Shown here piece after piece: positions 46,409 to 55,402 of a DNA stretch of 64,000 bases. Source of the stretch: a virus. The notes beneath the pieces are model-generated. The model was not told where the DNA came from. It did not search any database and saw nothing but the letters and a program-made list of their open reading frames with translations. A program made the position numbers and the translations under genes. Within the stretch, counting starts at the first letter, position 1. Each line of letters begins with the position of its first letter. The DNA lies in IMG/VR virus record IMGVR_UViG_3300046736_000122, positions 1 to 64,000 of that record; one strand, 5' to 3'.

Positions 46409-46456
46409 GCGTCAAGACTACCTGACGCCGCGCGGTGTGTCAAGACATCCTGACGC
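46409..46456 (-). promoter_or_regulatory. Consensus promoter covered by two operator palindromes
   Basis: Minus strand: TTGACA, 17 bp, TAGTCT, 6 nt, ATG 46408. Two sites of the form GYGTCA-N8-TGACGC lie at 46409-46428 and 46437-46456, 28 bp apart. The first covers the -10 and start codon, the second the -35. This is a classical layout for a dimeric repressor. Confidence 0.8.
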
Positions 46457-46478
46457 GCCGTCGCTCCGCTCGACGATG

Positions 46479-46514
46479 GACTCGCGGCCCTGACCCACAC
46501 CTAGCGTTGGCCGG
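46479..46514 (+). promoter_or_regulatory. Class B promoter (leaderless), divergent from the repressed operon
   Basis: GACTCG, 17 bp, TAGCGT, 7 nt, GTG 46515. The block matches that before ATG 41706 and lies back-to-back with the operator-covered promoter. Confidence 0.62.
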
Positions 46515-46682
46515 GTGAAGCAGCCCAGCATCCTCGACGCTTTCAAGCCCGGCCCGACGTGCATCGGTCACTGCGTCGACGGCCACGTCTGCGAAGAGCA
46601 CCCGGACATGCCGTGGCCGCACACGGCGTGCGACGCGGCGGGGATGCCTTGCCCAGACTCGGATTGCCGCGGCGATGCCTGA
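46515..46682 (+). CDS. Small Cys/His-rich protein
   Basis: 55 residues on GTG (MKQPSILDAFKPGPTCIGHC). Several Cys/His pairs (CIGHCVDGHVCEEH) suggest zinc binding. Overlaps the protease gene by 8 nt. The repeated class B promoter supports it. Confidence 0.65.
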   Translation: MKQPSILDAFKPGPTCIGHCVDGHVCEEHPDMPWPHTACDAAGMPCPDSDCRGDA

Positions 46683-48249
46683 GCCCGCCTTTTTGAGCGG
46701 CGATCAGGTGCCCGACTACCTGCGCGGCGTCGAGCTCATGACGGCCGGGATGGAGTGGCCTGCGATGAGCGGCCCGACCACTGTCACGATGGCGCACCTT
46801 GCCGATGCGGTCGAGGCGGCCAACAACGACCCGCACGTCCAGCTGCCGCGGATCAAGCTCGGCCACACGTCGCCGCTCAACGGCGACCATCCGGACTTCG
46901 ACCCGTTTGCGGCCATCGGTGACGCGGAGCCGAGCTTCGGCCAGTTCACGAACCTGCGCCTTGAGAATGACGGCGCGGTGCTCGTCGGCGACGCGACGAA
47001 CGTCCCGGCATGGCTCGCCGCGATGGCGCCGTCCGCCTACCCGAACCGTTCGGCGGAGGCACCGTGGCAGGTCGAGTCGCCGCTCACCGATGTGCAAACG
47101 CCCGGAGGCAAGCGGTACTCAATGTGCATCAGCGCGGTGAGCTTTCTCGGCGTCGTGCTTCCCGCCATCTCAGACCTTGAGGACCTCGAAACTCTCGTGA
47201 CTTCCGGCCCCGCCGCACTCGCCTCGAAGACCGCGGCACCCGCCGCCGCGGGCGATGCGCCGCCCTCGGCCATGAGCATCAGCGAGGACGAGATCCGGCA
47301 GCGCTTCAACTGGGACTGGGCGATGGACCCCGAGAACGAGGTTGACGCCTATTGGTGGTGGTGCCGCGAGGTCCGCGTCACCGAGGGCGAGGTCATCGCC
47401 GACGACGACGAGGGCCACCTGTTCGAGGTGCCGTTCACCGAGGCCGATGGTGTCGTGACGTTCGGCGAGCCCGCGCAGGTCCGCAAGACGTACATCCCGG
47501 TCGCCGCGTCCACGACGCAGGTCGCGTGTTTCGCGCGGCCATCCAAGCCTCAGCGGCCACCGGCCGCCGCAACCTCACCACTCGCCGCGATCGTGCGGCC
47601 CGACCCCGAAGGGGGAACCATGGACGAGAACGTCCGCCAGTTCCTTGAGGGCCAGGGGCACGACCCCGCCACGGCCACCGAGGCGCAGATCAAGGCCGCG
47701 GAGGAGTTCATCGCCGCGTTCCCCGCCGCACCCGCCGAGCCGCCGGCCGACGAGCCGGAGGAGATCCCGACGGGCGAGGCAGCGGACGACGAGCCGGCCG
47801 GCGAGGCCGAAGCGGAGCCCGGGGCCGAGCGTGTCCCGGTCGCTGCGGCCCGCCAGGTCCCGGACGGCATGAGCCTCATCGACAGCGCGACGCTTGCCGA
47901 TTTGAAGGCCGGCGCCGCCGCGGGCACCCAGCTCGCTCGCGAGAAGGCGACCGACACGCGCGACCGGATCCTTTCCGCCGCCCGCGACGAGGGACGCTTC
48001 CCGCCGGCACGGCTGGCGCACTACCGCACGATGTACGACGCGGACCCGGAGGGCACCACGGTGCTGCTCACCGCCGACGAGGACAAGGGCGGCCTCGCGA
48101 AGGGAACCGTGCCGCTCGCCGCGCGCGCAGAGGTCACCGCGCAGGACGCCACCGGCGTCAAGTACGGCGAGGACGGCCTGCTCGCTCCGAACCTGTCCCT
48201 GCTCACCCCGTCCAAGCGCGCCGAGCTTCTCGCTCGCCGCGCCATCTAG
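46675..48249 (+). CDS. Phage prohead protease with scaffold tail (Mu gpI/Z-like)
   Basis: 524 residues. The N-terminal half (PRIKLGHTSPLNGDHPDFDP, YPNRSAEAPWQVESPLTDVQ, YSMCISAVSFLGVVLPAI) follows Mu-type proteases with a conserved His and Ser region. The C-terminal half is Ala/Glu/Pro-rich then helical (DRILSAARDEGRFPPARLAH), as in scaffolding fused to protease. An internal ATG at 47620 (MDENVRQFLEGQG) could produce scaffold alone, as Mu gene Z does. Confidence 0.8.
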   Translation: MPEPAFLSGDQVPDYLRGVELMTAGMEWPAMSGPTTVTMAHLADAVEAANNDPHVQLPRIKLGHTSPLNGDHPDFDPFAAIGDAEPSFGQFTNLRLENDGAVLVGDATNVPAWLAAMAPSAYPNRSAEAPWQVESPLTDVQTPGGKRYSMCISAVSFLGVVLPAISDLEDLETLVTSGPAALASKTAAPAAAGDAPPSAMSISEDEIRQRFNWDWAMDPENEVDAYWWWCREVRVTEGEVIADDDEGHLFEVPFTEADGVVTFGEPAQVRKTYIPVAASTTQVACFARPSKPQRPPAAATSPLAAIVRPDPEGGTMDENVRQFLEGQGHDPATATEAQIKAAEEFIAAFPAAPAEPPADEPEEIPTGEAADDEPAGEAEAEPGAERVPVAAARQVPDGMSLIDSATLADLKAGAAAGTQLAREKATDTRDRILSAARDEGRFPPARLAHYRTMYDADPEGTTVLLTADEDKGGLAKGTVPLAARAEVTAQDATGVKYGEDGLLAPNLSLLTPSKRAELLARRAI

Positions 48250-48258
48250 GAGATCGCC

Positions 48259-48642
48259 ATGCCAGCTCGTGATCCGATCTACGATCCCGGCCACGCGATC
48301 TCCGGCCGCGCGACCGGCGCGGCCGTCACCGCGTTTCGCTTCGTCATGGTCGCCGCGACGAAGCCCGACGGTGAGCCGACGCCGATCAAGCACGCGCTCG
48401 CGGCCAAGTGGCCGATCGGCGTCGTCGCGGACGCCGGAGTGCAGGACGGACCGCCGATCCCGGTGTACGGTACCGGCTTCGTCTGCACCGTCCTCGCGGG
48501 CGGCACCGGCGTCACCGCCGGCGAGGCGGTCGAGGTGCTCGACACGGGCACCATTCAGGACTTGGCGTCCGGCCACAAGGTCGGCGTCGCCATCTCAACC
48601 GCGGCAGCGGCGGCCTACGCCCTTGTCCGCGTCTCGATCTAG
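48259..48642 (+). CDS. Head decoration protein-like (DUF2190 type)
   Basis: 127 residues, Gly/Ala/Val-rich beta structure (AISGRATGAAVTAFRFVMVA, TGVTAGEAVEVLDTGTIQDL). GGAGAT lies 7 nt before ATG. Placed between protease and major capsid genes as usual for this family. Confidence 0.75.
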   Translation: MPARDPIYDPGHAISGRATGAAVTAFRFVMVAATKPDGEPTPIKHALAAKWPIGVVADAGVQDGPPIPVYGTGFVCTVLAGGTGVTAGEAVEVLDTGTIQDLASGHKVGVAISTAAAAAYALVRVSI

Positions 48643-48655
48643 GAGGGGCTGAGTC

Positions 48656-49624
48656 ATGCCAACCACAGTCGGCAGCGTCCCCGTCGGGACGCAGACCACC
48701 GCCACGGGCGACACCATCTCGGTGTCGTACCTGCGCGAAAACCCGCTCGTGCTCGCCGGCCGGCTCGGCGAGGTCATGGAGCTTGAGTACTTCGTCGACC
48801 TGATCCTGCCGAACGTCGGCACGCCGAAGAGCGGCGTGATCGTCTACCGCGAGGCCGACCCGACGCGGATGACGCTCAACCGCTCGGCGGAGGAACTCGC
48901 GCCGGACGCCGAGGTCCCGCTCGCTGGGATCGTCGAGGGTGACCTGAAGTACGCCATCGCGAAGACCGACGGCCTCGGTATGGTCATCACCGACGACGAG
49001 GCCGACGAGAACCAGCTGTTCGTCGTGGAGGACAAGGAACTCGCGCTCGCGAACAGCATGTCGGACCGCTTCAACTCGCGCGGCGTCACGGTCATCAAGG
49101 CCGCGATCACGGCGAACTCGCGGACGTTCGATGTCGGCGCGGGCGACTGGTCGGCGCTCGTCACGGACGGTGCGAACCCGGATCCGCTGTCGCTGTGGCC
49201 GCACGCGCAGATCGCGCAGATTCGCGCGCAGCAGACGGTCGACCGGATCCCGTGGCGTTTCAACGGGATGCTCGCGCACCCGATGGAGATCTGGCGGCTG
49301 TCGACGATCTACCTCAAGAACGCGGGTGTCGGCGGCGAGGCCCCGGTCCCCTCCGCGGCGGTCCTCAACGCGCTCGCCGGGAAGCTCGGCCTGGACCTCA
49401 TCGTCGAGGACAACACGGGCGGCATCGAGCGCGGCAAGCCGATCCTGTTCAGTCGCGGCCACGTCGGCGGGACGGGCTGGCAGAAGCCGATCAACGTCGA
49501 GAAGATCCCGGAGCGCGGACGGCGCCGCACCCGCTTCGATGCGGTTGGCAAGGCCGTGTACTTCGTGAACAACCCGTACGGCCTCCTGCAGCTCGAAGGC
49601 ACTGCCGATCAGGATCTCGCGTGA
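48656..49624 (+). CDS. Major capsid protein
   Basis: 322 residues with AGGAGGGG upstream of the ATG, the strongest ribosome-binding site in the head operon. It has an HK97-type pattern: long beta/helix core (SYLRENPLVLAGRLGEVMEL), WRFNGMLAHPMEIWRLSTIY, VEDNTGGIERGKPILFSRGH and the ending AVYFVNNPYGLLQLEGTADQ. Position after protease and decoration genes supports the call. Confidence 0.85.
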   Translation: MPTTVGSVPVGTQTTATGDTISVSYLRENPLVLAGRLGEVMELEYFVDLILPNVGTPKSGVIVYREADPTRMTLNRSAEELAPDAEVPLAGIVEGDLKYAIAKTDGLGMVITDDEADENQLFVVEDKELALANSMSDRFNSRGVTVIKAAITANSRTFDVGAGDWSALVTDGANPDPLSLWPHAQIAQIRAQQTVDRIPWRFNGMLAHPMEIWRLSTIYLKNAGVGGEAPVPSAAVLNALAGKLGLDLIVEDNTGGIERGKPILFSRGHVGGTGWQKPINVEKIPERGRRRTRFDAVGKAVYFVNNPYGLLQLEGTADQDLA

Positions 49625-49628
49625 TCGC

Positions 49629-49958
49629 GTGAGCCCGCTCATCGAGATCACGGCGGTCGGGGCGCTCATCACGCCGGAGGGATCCGACCGGCCGCGCAAC
49701 AGGTCGCGCGGCGATCAGGTGGCGGTGTCCGAGAAGGATGCCGCCCGCCTGGTCGGTCGTGGTACGGCGATCATCGTCGACGCGCCGGCACGGGCGCCGG
49801 GCGAGTTCGACCCGGAGGCGCCGCTGCCCGACCTGCGGAAGTTCGCGGCCGACCACGACCCGCCGATCGAGCTGCGCGACGCTCGCAGCAAGGCCATGGT
49901 CATCGAGGACATCGAGGCCGCGTTGACCGACCCCGAGAGCGAGGCACCCGATGGCTGA
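49629..49958 (+). CDS. Head-tail region hypothetical protein
   Basis: 109 residues on GTG (MSPLIEITAVGALITPEGSD) with a helical C-terminus (ARSKAMVIEDIEAALTD) resembling Rho-N/SAP-like motifs seen in small head-tail joining proteins. Overlaps the next gene by 8 nt. Confidence 0.68.
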   Translation: MSPLIEITAVGALITPEGSDRPRNRSRGDQVAVSEKDAARLVGRGTAIIVDAPARAPGEFDPEAPLPDLRKFAADHDPPIELRDARSKAMVIEDIEAALTDPESEAPDG

Positions 49959-50565
49959 CCTGATCTGGCGCAACCTGCTGCGCAACGTCGCGGGCGCCAT
50001 TCGCATGAACGCCGACCCCGCTGGCGTGGCGTCCACGGTGCACGCGAGCGCGTCGGATCCGTTCACGCGCGGCCTGAAGCGCGACTCGACGGGCCGCCTG
50101 CTCGTCGCCCTGGAGGGATGGTCGCCGGGCGGTGCTGTCGTGGCGGTCGAGAAGTCGTTCACGGAGACGACGGGCGCCGGGACGACCTACACGGCCACCG
50201 TGCCCCTGCCAGCGGGTGCGACGCTGTTGGATGTCATCGTCAACGGCGTGGCACTCTGGACGGCCGGCACGTCGGCCACCATGATCGTCGGCGACGGCAC
50301 GGACCCCGACGGCTACTACACCGCGGTGGACCTGAAAGCCACGGATCTGCTGGCCGGGGAGTCGCTGTCGTTCGCGCTCGCGGGCGGCAAGGCCGGCGCG
50401 TACATCGCGAGCTCGCAGGTGTCGCCACGGTACTCGGCTGCGGCACGCGACATCATCGGCGTCGTCACGCGCGCCGGGACCGTCGGCACCGCTGGCCGTA
50501 CGCGGATGACGGTCGTCTACTCGGCGCCGGTGGTTGCCGAGGTCGGCGCGGCCGCGAAGGCCTAA
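49951..50565 (+). CDS. Beta-rich virion protein
   Basis: 204 residues, strands rich in Gly/Thr/Val (TTYTATVPLPAGATLLDVIV, YTAVDLKATDLLAGESLSFA). It is in the capsid cluster, probably a second capsid or decoration protein. Unassigned. Confidence 0.7.
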   Translation: MADLIWRNLLRNVAGAIRMNADPAGVASTVHASASDPFTRGLKRDSTGRLLVALEGWSPGGAVVAVEKSFTETTGAGTTYTATVPLPAGATLLDVIVNGVALWTAGTSATMIVGDGTDPDGYYTAVDLKATDLLAGESLSFALAGGKAGAYIASSQVSPRYSAAARDIIGVVTRAGTVGTAGRTRMTVVYSAPVVAEVGAAAKA

Positions 50566-50574
50566 GGGCCGGAC

Positions 50575-50826
50575 GTGGCCAACACGTTTGGGTATGCCGC
50601 CGGGACTGCCGTGGGCACGGTCGATGTACCAGCGAACGCGCGGCTCCGGACGGTGTCGGTAGTCGCGGCCGGCTCCGCGGCCACGCTCACGATCGCCGGG
50701 GGCGCGCCGATCACGGTGCCGGCGGGCCAGTCGTTCACGGATCAGATCGTTGGTGATGTGCCGTCGGGCGCGGATGTCGTGATCGGCGGCACCCCGGCTT
50801 CCTACTTCGTGTCGTGGATGACCTGA
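50575..50826 (+). CDS. Small beta-sandwich-like virion protein
   Basis: 83 residues on GTG (MANTFGYAAGTAVGTVDVPA), all-beta, Ala/Val/Gly-rich. The spacing and composition match small capsid accessory proteins. Unassigned. Confidence 0.62.
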   Translation: MANTFGYAAGTAVGTVDVPANARLRTVSVVAAGSAATLTIAGGAPITVPAGQSFTDQIVGDVPSGADVVIGGTPASYFVSWMT

Positions 50827-51398
50827 TGGGGTTCGGACCCGCAGCGGGAGCAACCGGTGCAACCGGCGCCACTGGTGCTGCGGGAGCCACTGGAGCCGCA
50901 GGCGCTACTGGCGCCACCGGGGCAACGGGTCCAGCGGGTGGCGCCGCGCTGTTCACGCACTTCGCGAGCGCAGGGAACACGGGCACCGCGGAAACGGATC
51001 TCTACTCGGACACTGTGGCCGGCGGGACGCTTGCCGCGAACGGCGACGTCATCACCGCGCGGGTCGCGGGCGTTCTCGTGTCGTCCGGGACAGCGACACG
51101 CCAGCTGCGCGCGTACTACGCCGGGCAGGTCATCTTCGATTCGGGTGCGTTGTCGGTGTCGACGGCAAGCGACTGGCTCATGGATGTGCAGATCATCCGT
51201 GTGTCCGCGTCGGTCGTCAGGTTCGCCGTCGCGCTGACGTTGACGGGCGCGTCCCTGGGCGCGTACGCGAACGTGGACGAGTTGTCGGGGTTGACGCTGA
51301 GCGCGTCGGCGGTGCTGAAGACGACGGGTCAGGCGGCGGGTGTGGGCGCGGCATCGGATGATGTTGTCGCGATGTTCGCGACGGTCAGGAAGGCTTGA
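50826..51398 (+). CDS. Virion protein with collagen-like repeats
   Basis: 190 residues. Residues 7-35 are Gly-Ala-Thr/Ala triplets (GATGATGATGAAGATGAAG), a collagen-type triple-helix stretch that likely makes trimers; the remainder is a beta-rich head (LYSDTVAGGTLAANGDVITA). Such proteins decorate capsids or fibres. ATG 50826 overlaps the previous stop; an in-frame GTG at 50814 is possible. Confidence 0.78.
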   Translation: MGFGPAAGATGATGATGAAGATGAAGATGATGATGPAGGAALFTHFASAGNTGTAETDLYSDTVAGGTLAANGDVITARVAGVLVSSGTATRQLRAYYAGQVIFDSGALSVSTASDWLMDVQIIRVSASVVRFAVALTLTGASLGAYANVDELSGLTLSASAVLKTTGQAAGVGAASDDVVAMFATVRKA

Positions 51399-51400
51399 GC

Positions 51401-51439
51401 ATGGCGTTGGAGGCTCGGCTTAGGCGGGCCGCGGCGTGA
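51401..51439 (+). CDS. 12-residue peptide before the fibre gene
   Basis: MALEARLRRAAA with stop overlapping the GTG of the fibre gene. Only coupling supports it. Confidence 0.25.
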   Translation: MALEARLRRAAA

Positions 51440-54393
51440 CCGCGGTATCGCAGCGCCCGGCCAGCCTGATCACGTTCGAGCCGGGCGGATCGATCGCGGC
51501 CACGAACGTCCGCGACGCCATCCTCGAGGCCGCGTCCGAGGCAGCAGGCAACGCGCAGGAAGTGCAGGACGCACTAGACGCACTGACCGCGCTTGTCGCG
51601 ACGGACAGCGAACTTGCTGCCGCGGTCGCGACACTGACGGCGAGCATCGCGGCGAAGCAGGACGCGGCTACAGCAGCGACCGATGCGGAGCTTGCGAGTG
51701 CCGTGTCGACGCTGAACGCAGCGATGGCAACGGACTCCGAGCTCGCGTCGGCCGTGGCGTCGTTGACCACGAGCATTGGCCTCAAGCAGGACGCGCTCAC
51801 AGCCGCGACGGATGCCGAGCTAGCCGCGGCGGTGGCGGCGATCAACGCCGTTGGGGCGACAGACGCTGAAGTGGCGGCTGCGGTTGCCGCGCACACGGGC
51901 GCATCGAGCGGCGCGCATGCGGCGTCGGCGGTGTCGGTCGCGGGGTTGACCAGTCTGACCGGAGGAACCGTGCAGGCGGTCCTAGCCAACGTGGACACGC
52001 GGCTCCCAGCGGCGGAAAGCAATAGCGCGACGGCGGCTCAGAAAGCTGCCAATCTGAACGACCTCGCGAGCGCTGCGACGGCTCGCACGAACCTCGGGCT
52101 CGGCACGGCGGCGCAGCAGGCGCTCGACACCGATGCGACGATGGCGGCGGACTCCGACACCCGCGTCCCGAGTCAGAAGGCGGCACGCGCATACGTGCTT
52201 GCCAACGCGGGCGCGACTCCAGCGGCCACCACGGCGGTGCTGGGCAAGGTCAAGCTCGGTTCGCCTCCGCGCGATCCCGCCAACCCGGTCATCGCGATCC
52301 CGCGCACCACGGCCGACCGTTGGGTTCCGCGCCGCCGCATCCGATCGAACTTCACGGGCGACGCCACGAAGGCGATCACGGGCGTAGCAGCTACCGGCGT
52401 GTTCTCAGCCGCAGCGCACGGCTACGTGGACGGTGACCTGCTCGTGTTCGCTCTGACGACGGGCGGCTCAGGTCTGACCGCCGGGCTGCCGTACTACGTC
52501 GCTGGCAGCACGGAGCGCACGACAGCGATCGCTGGTACCAACAACGATTTGATCTTCACGTCACGCATCCAAGGCGGCTCAGACATCACGATTCGCTACG
52601 TCGTCGCGGGCACGTTGACGCCCTTGACGATCACCGTGGCGGGCAAGGCAATCACGGTCAATGTCGCAACGGACGCCGGAGGCGCCGCTACCTCGACGGC
52701 CGCGCAGGTCACGACGGCGGTCAACGCCGACGCTGTCGCGTCGCTGCTCGTGTCCGCGGCGAACGCCGCCGCGAACGACGGGACGGGCGTGGTCGCAGCG
52801 ATGACCGCGATTGCGCTGTCGACGGCGGGCGGCACGTTCACGGTCGCCGCACGGCCGGGAGGACCGGCGGTCGTCTTCACGTCGGATCTCACGGCAGGGA
52901 CCGCGGCTCGCAAGCGCGATGGCTATCTCTTCAACTTCGAGAACATGATCTACACGACGTCGGCCTCTCGCCCCGCGCTGAGAGCAGCCGACGGCGGAAC
53001 CGCCACCCCGGCGTCGCTGTTCACGAAGCAGGCTGACTTTCGCGACTGGGAGATCCGGCTGCGCTACCGCCCGGCGAACGGCACGACGACCGGCACGACG
53101 GACTACGGCCCCGGCCTGTACGGCGGCTACGAGGACCTCAACAACTGCTGGCAGGCGACGCAATATCACGCCTCTGGGAACCCAGTAATAACGATGGGCG
53201 CGACTGTCGCGGGGACGCTCTCAAGCACCAACCCGCCCACGGATGTCTCGCCTCGCGCGACCACCGTAGATCGCATCGTGCGGCTCAGGAAGGTCGGCGA
53301 CTGGATCGCGGTGAAGGACTGGCGCGTCGACCAGGCCGAGCCCGACTGGCAGCGCGAGCTGCGTATCCGCCCGCCGATCGGAGGCGTGAGTCCGAACACG
53401 ACGACCGACAACCCCGAGCGCGGCGCGTGTGGGATCAGGGATGTCTTCTGTGGGGCGTACTTCTTGGAGTTCGCCGCCACCGAGCTTGTGCGCGAGAACG
53501 TGAACATGCTGCACAACGGCGATCTCGCGAGGATCGACTGCGGCCACACGGCCGACGTTCCCAAGGTCGTGACCGGCGTTGGCGCAACCGGCATCTTCAC
53601 GGTCGCCAGCCACGGCTACTCAGCGGACGATCTCGTGGTCTTCGCAGGCATGGCAAGCCGCGTCAACGACTACGGCATCGTCCCGTACCGCAGCTACTTC
53701 GTCGTCGCGGCCAACCTCGCCACGAACACCTTCAGTGTCTCTACCACGCGCGGCGGTGCTGTCCTGACGTTCACGCCAGACCTCGCGGTCGGCTACGTCA
53801 TCCGCAACCCGGTCCCTGCCCTCTGGACTCGTCCGACGGCGGCGCTGCTCAGCGGCAACCGACTGGAGATCGAGCACGTCGCCGGGCCGGACGGGTCTGT
53901 GCGCCCTGCGTTGTCGATGGTCTGCGTGACGCCGAACGATCCGAACCTGTCCTGGTTTCAGTGCGTATGGAACCCGCTCGCGTCCGGTGCGGGCGGCACG
54001 AACCAGCGGATGGACCCGCACCCGCAATCGCTTCCGGCGCGGCGCTTGGAGTTCTCCTGCTGGACGAAGGGTGCGAACACGGCTATCCAGACGAACGGGC
54101 TCGGCGCGACGTTCGACATCTACATGTACGACGCCTACGTGCTGTCGAACAAGATGGAGCGCCAGACCTACCACCCCGGCCTGCAACCGTCGACCGCCGT
54201 GGACGCCGCCGACCCGGCGTCTTACGACGGCGCGCAGACGGTCGGCTCATGGGGCTGGACGTGGATCAGGTCGGAGATCGAGATCCCGCAGTTCGAGGCG
54301 CTGCACCAGATGCGCGCGCAGATTCTCTACCACGAGGCCACGGACACGGGCAACGTCTACGTCATGGATCCGTGCCTGCGGCCCATCGGGTGA
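51436..54393 (+). CDS. Tail fibre protein
   Basis: 985 residues on GTG. Residues 25-160 are Ala/Asp/Thr heptads (TDAELAAAVAAINAVGATDA), then the fibre motif LNDLASAATARTNLGLGTAA and MAADSDTRVPSQKAARAYV typical of receptor-binding fibres. Two related modules, VAATGVFSAAAHGYVDGDLL (about residue 320) and VGATGIFTVASHGYSADDLV (about 720), resemble FCCH-like adhesin repeats. The C-terminal 500 residues are beta-rich and probably contact the host. Unusually it lies between head and sheath genes. Confidence 0.85.
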   Translation: MTAVSQRPASLITFEPGGSIAATNVRDAILEAASEAAGNAQEVQDALDALTALVATDSELAAAVATLTASIAAKQDAATAATDAELASAVSTLNAAMATDSELASAVASLTTSIGLKQDALTAATDAELAAAVAAINAVGATDAEVAAAVAAHTGASSGAHAASAVSVAGLTSLTGGTVQAVLANVDTRLPAAESNSATAAQKAANLNDLASAATARTNLGLGTAAQQALDTDATMAADSDTRVPSQKAARAYVLANAGATPAATTAVLGKVKLGSPPRDPANPVIAIPRTTADRWVPRRRIRSNFTGDATKAITGVAATGVFSAAAHGYVDGDLLVFALTTGGSGLTAGLPYYVAGSTERTTAIAGTNNDLIFTSRIQGGSDITIRYVVAGTLTPLTITVAGKAITVNVATDAGGAATSTAAQVTTAVNADAVASLLVSAANAAANDGTGVVAAMTAIALSTAGGTFTVAARPGGPAVVFTSDLTAGTAARKRDGYLFNFENMIYTTSASRPALRAADGGTATPASLFTKQADFRDWEIRLRYRPANGTTTGTTDYGPGLYGGYEDLNNCWQATQYHASGNPVITMGATVAGTLSSTNPPTDVSPRATTVDRIVRLRKVGDWIAVKDWRVDQAEPDWQRELRIRPPIGGVSPNTTTDNPERGACGIRDVFCGAYFLEFAATELVRENVNMLHNGDLARIDCGHTADVPKVVTGVGATGIFTVASHGYSADDLVVFAGMASRVNDYGIVPYRSYFVVAANLATNTFSVSTTRGGAVLTFTPDLAVGYVIRNPVPALWTRPTAALLSGNRLEIEHVAGPDGSVRPALSMVCVTPNDPNLSWFQCVWNPLASGAGGTNQRMDPHPQSLPARRLEFSCWTKGANTAIQTNGLGATFDIYMYDAYVLSNKMERQTYHPGLQPSTAVDAADPASYDGAQTVGSWGWTWIRSEIEIPQFEALHQMRAQILYHEATDTGNVYVMDPCLRPIG

Positions 54394-54473
54394 CCGCGAT
54401 CGAGACTGTCGCTTTGCGTCGAGGGAAGGAATCCGTGCCGGGCTGAGCGAGTAGGCTCCCGCGCCCATAGAAC

Positions 54474-54502
54474 GCCCCCGCGCGATTGGCGTCGCCGGGG
54501 GC
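54474..54502 (+). terminator. Terminator after the fibre gene
   Basis: A 7-bp G/C stem GCCCCCG/CGGGGGC closing a loop of 15 nt, 80 bp after the fibre stop. Confidence 0.6.
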
Positions 54503-54525
54503 CGGCACAAGGAGCCCTACTCCTC

Positions 54526-54654
54526 ATGCTCGACCAACGTACCGCGTTCGCGGTGCCGGACCGCGCTGTCCTCGATGTCTGCGGCCGCCGCCGCTCCCCC
54601 GCGACGTTCCCCGAGTTTCACCGGGGCCGCAAGCCGAAGAACGCCGGGCAGAAG
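54526..54654 (+). pseudogene. N-terminal remnant of a tyrosine integrase
   Basis: From ATG 54526 (AAGGAG 11 nt upstream) the frame reads MLDQRTAFAVPDRAVLDVCG then RRRSPATFPEFHRGRKPKNA GQK. Actinobacterial tyrosine integrases commonly open with LDVCGRRRSPAT...HRGRPPxNKG. After about 43 residues the match stops and the frame continues as unrelated sequence to 54732. The matching C-terminus reappears at 55403. Confidence 0.6.
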
Positions 54655-54700
54655 GTGGCTCGCGTGTCCTGCGTCCGGTGGCCCTGGAACAATGTGATGC

Positions 54701-55402
54701 ATGACCGAACCTCTCGACGCGTTAGGCCGTAAGCGGCGCCGCACAACTCCATGGCAGGAGCGCTTCTGGCGCTTCGTCACACCGGGCGCTCCCGACGCAT
54801 GCTGGGAGTGGAACGGCAGCCGAAACGAGCACGGCTACGGCAAGCTGAACGGCGGCAGCGGGCGCATCCTCAAGGCGTCGCGCGCCTCATACGAGCTGCA
54901 CTACGGGGTCGACCCCGGCGACCAGGACGTGTTGCACACTTGCGACAACCCGCCGTGCGTGAACCCCGCGCACCTGTTCCTAGGCGACGCGGCGGCGAAC
55001 GCTCAGGACATGGCGCGCAAGGGACGCGCACCGGCCCAGAATGGCCAAAGCCTGCTCATCGAACGCATCACCGACGCGCAGGTCCGCGAGTTGCGCGAGC
55101 GGGCGGCGACGGGCGAGGCGTACGCGGCGCTAGCGGCCGCCTACGGGATCAAGCCTGAATACGCCGGGATGCTCGCCAACGGGTATGCGCGTCCAGGAGC
55201 CGGTGGACCAGCCACACGCCGCGTTGGCGGTGGCCCACCGAAGTTCTCCGACGCGACCATTCGCGAGATCCGCGAACGCGTTGCGGCCGGCGAGCCGCAG
55301 AAGAACGTTGCACAACGCTTCGGCATGGGCAGCGGCTTCGTCTCGCTCGTCGTCACGGGCAAGCGACGCGCGGCAGCCGGCGGCCCGATTCGCTCCACGT
55401 AG
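54701..55402 (+). CDS. HNH homing endonuclease occupying the integrase core
   Basis: A 233-residue protein. CWEWNGSRNEHGYGKLNGGS, ASRASYELHYGV and DVLHTCDNPPCVNPAHLFLG form an HNH_3-type nuclease. Two C-terminal helix-turn-helix units follow (ITDAQVRELRERAATGEAYA; FSDATIREIRERVAAGEPQK with SGFVSLVVTGKR), used for site recognition. It is bracketed by the two ends of a tyrosine integrase and has no homologous neighbours. Confidence 0.9.
   Translation: MTEPLDALGRKRRRTTPWQERFWRFVTPGAPDACWEWNGSRNEHGYGKLNGGSGRILKASRASYELHYGVDPGDQDVLHTCDNPPCVNPAHLFLGDAAANAQDMARKGRAPAQNGQSLLIERITDAQVRELRERAATGEAYAALAAAYGIKPEYAGMLANGYARPGAGGPATRRVGGGPPKFSDATIREIRERVAAGEPQKNVAQRFGMGSGFVSLVVTGKRRAAAGGPIRST

Noticed and set aside
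53427-54446. 339-codon second plus frame inside the fibre gene
   Set aside because: Arg/Gly/His-rich shadow of the fibre frame with no ribosome-binding site.
54526-54732. A complete 68-residue gene preceding the HNH gene
   Set aside because: Only the first 43 residues look like protein and they match an integrase N-terminus; the rest overlaps the HNH start region without sense.
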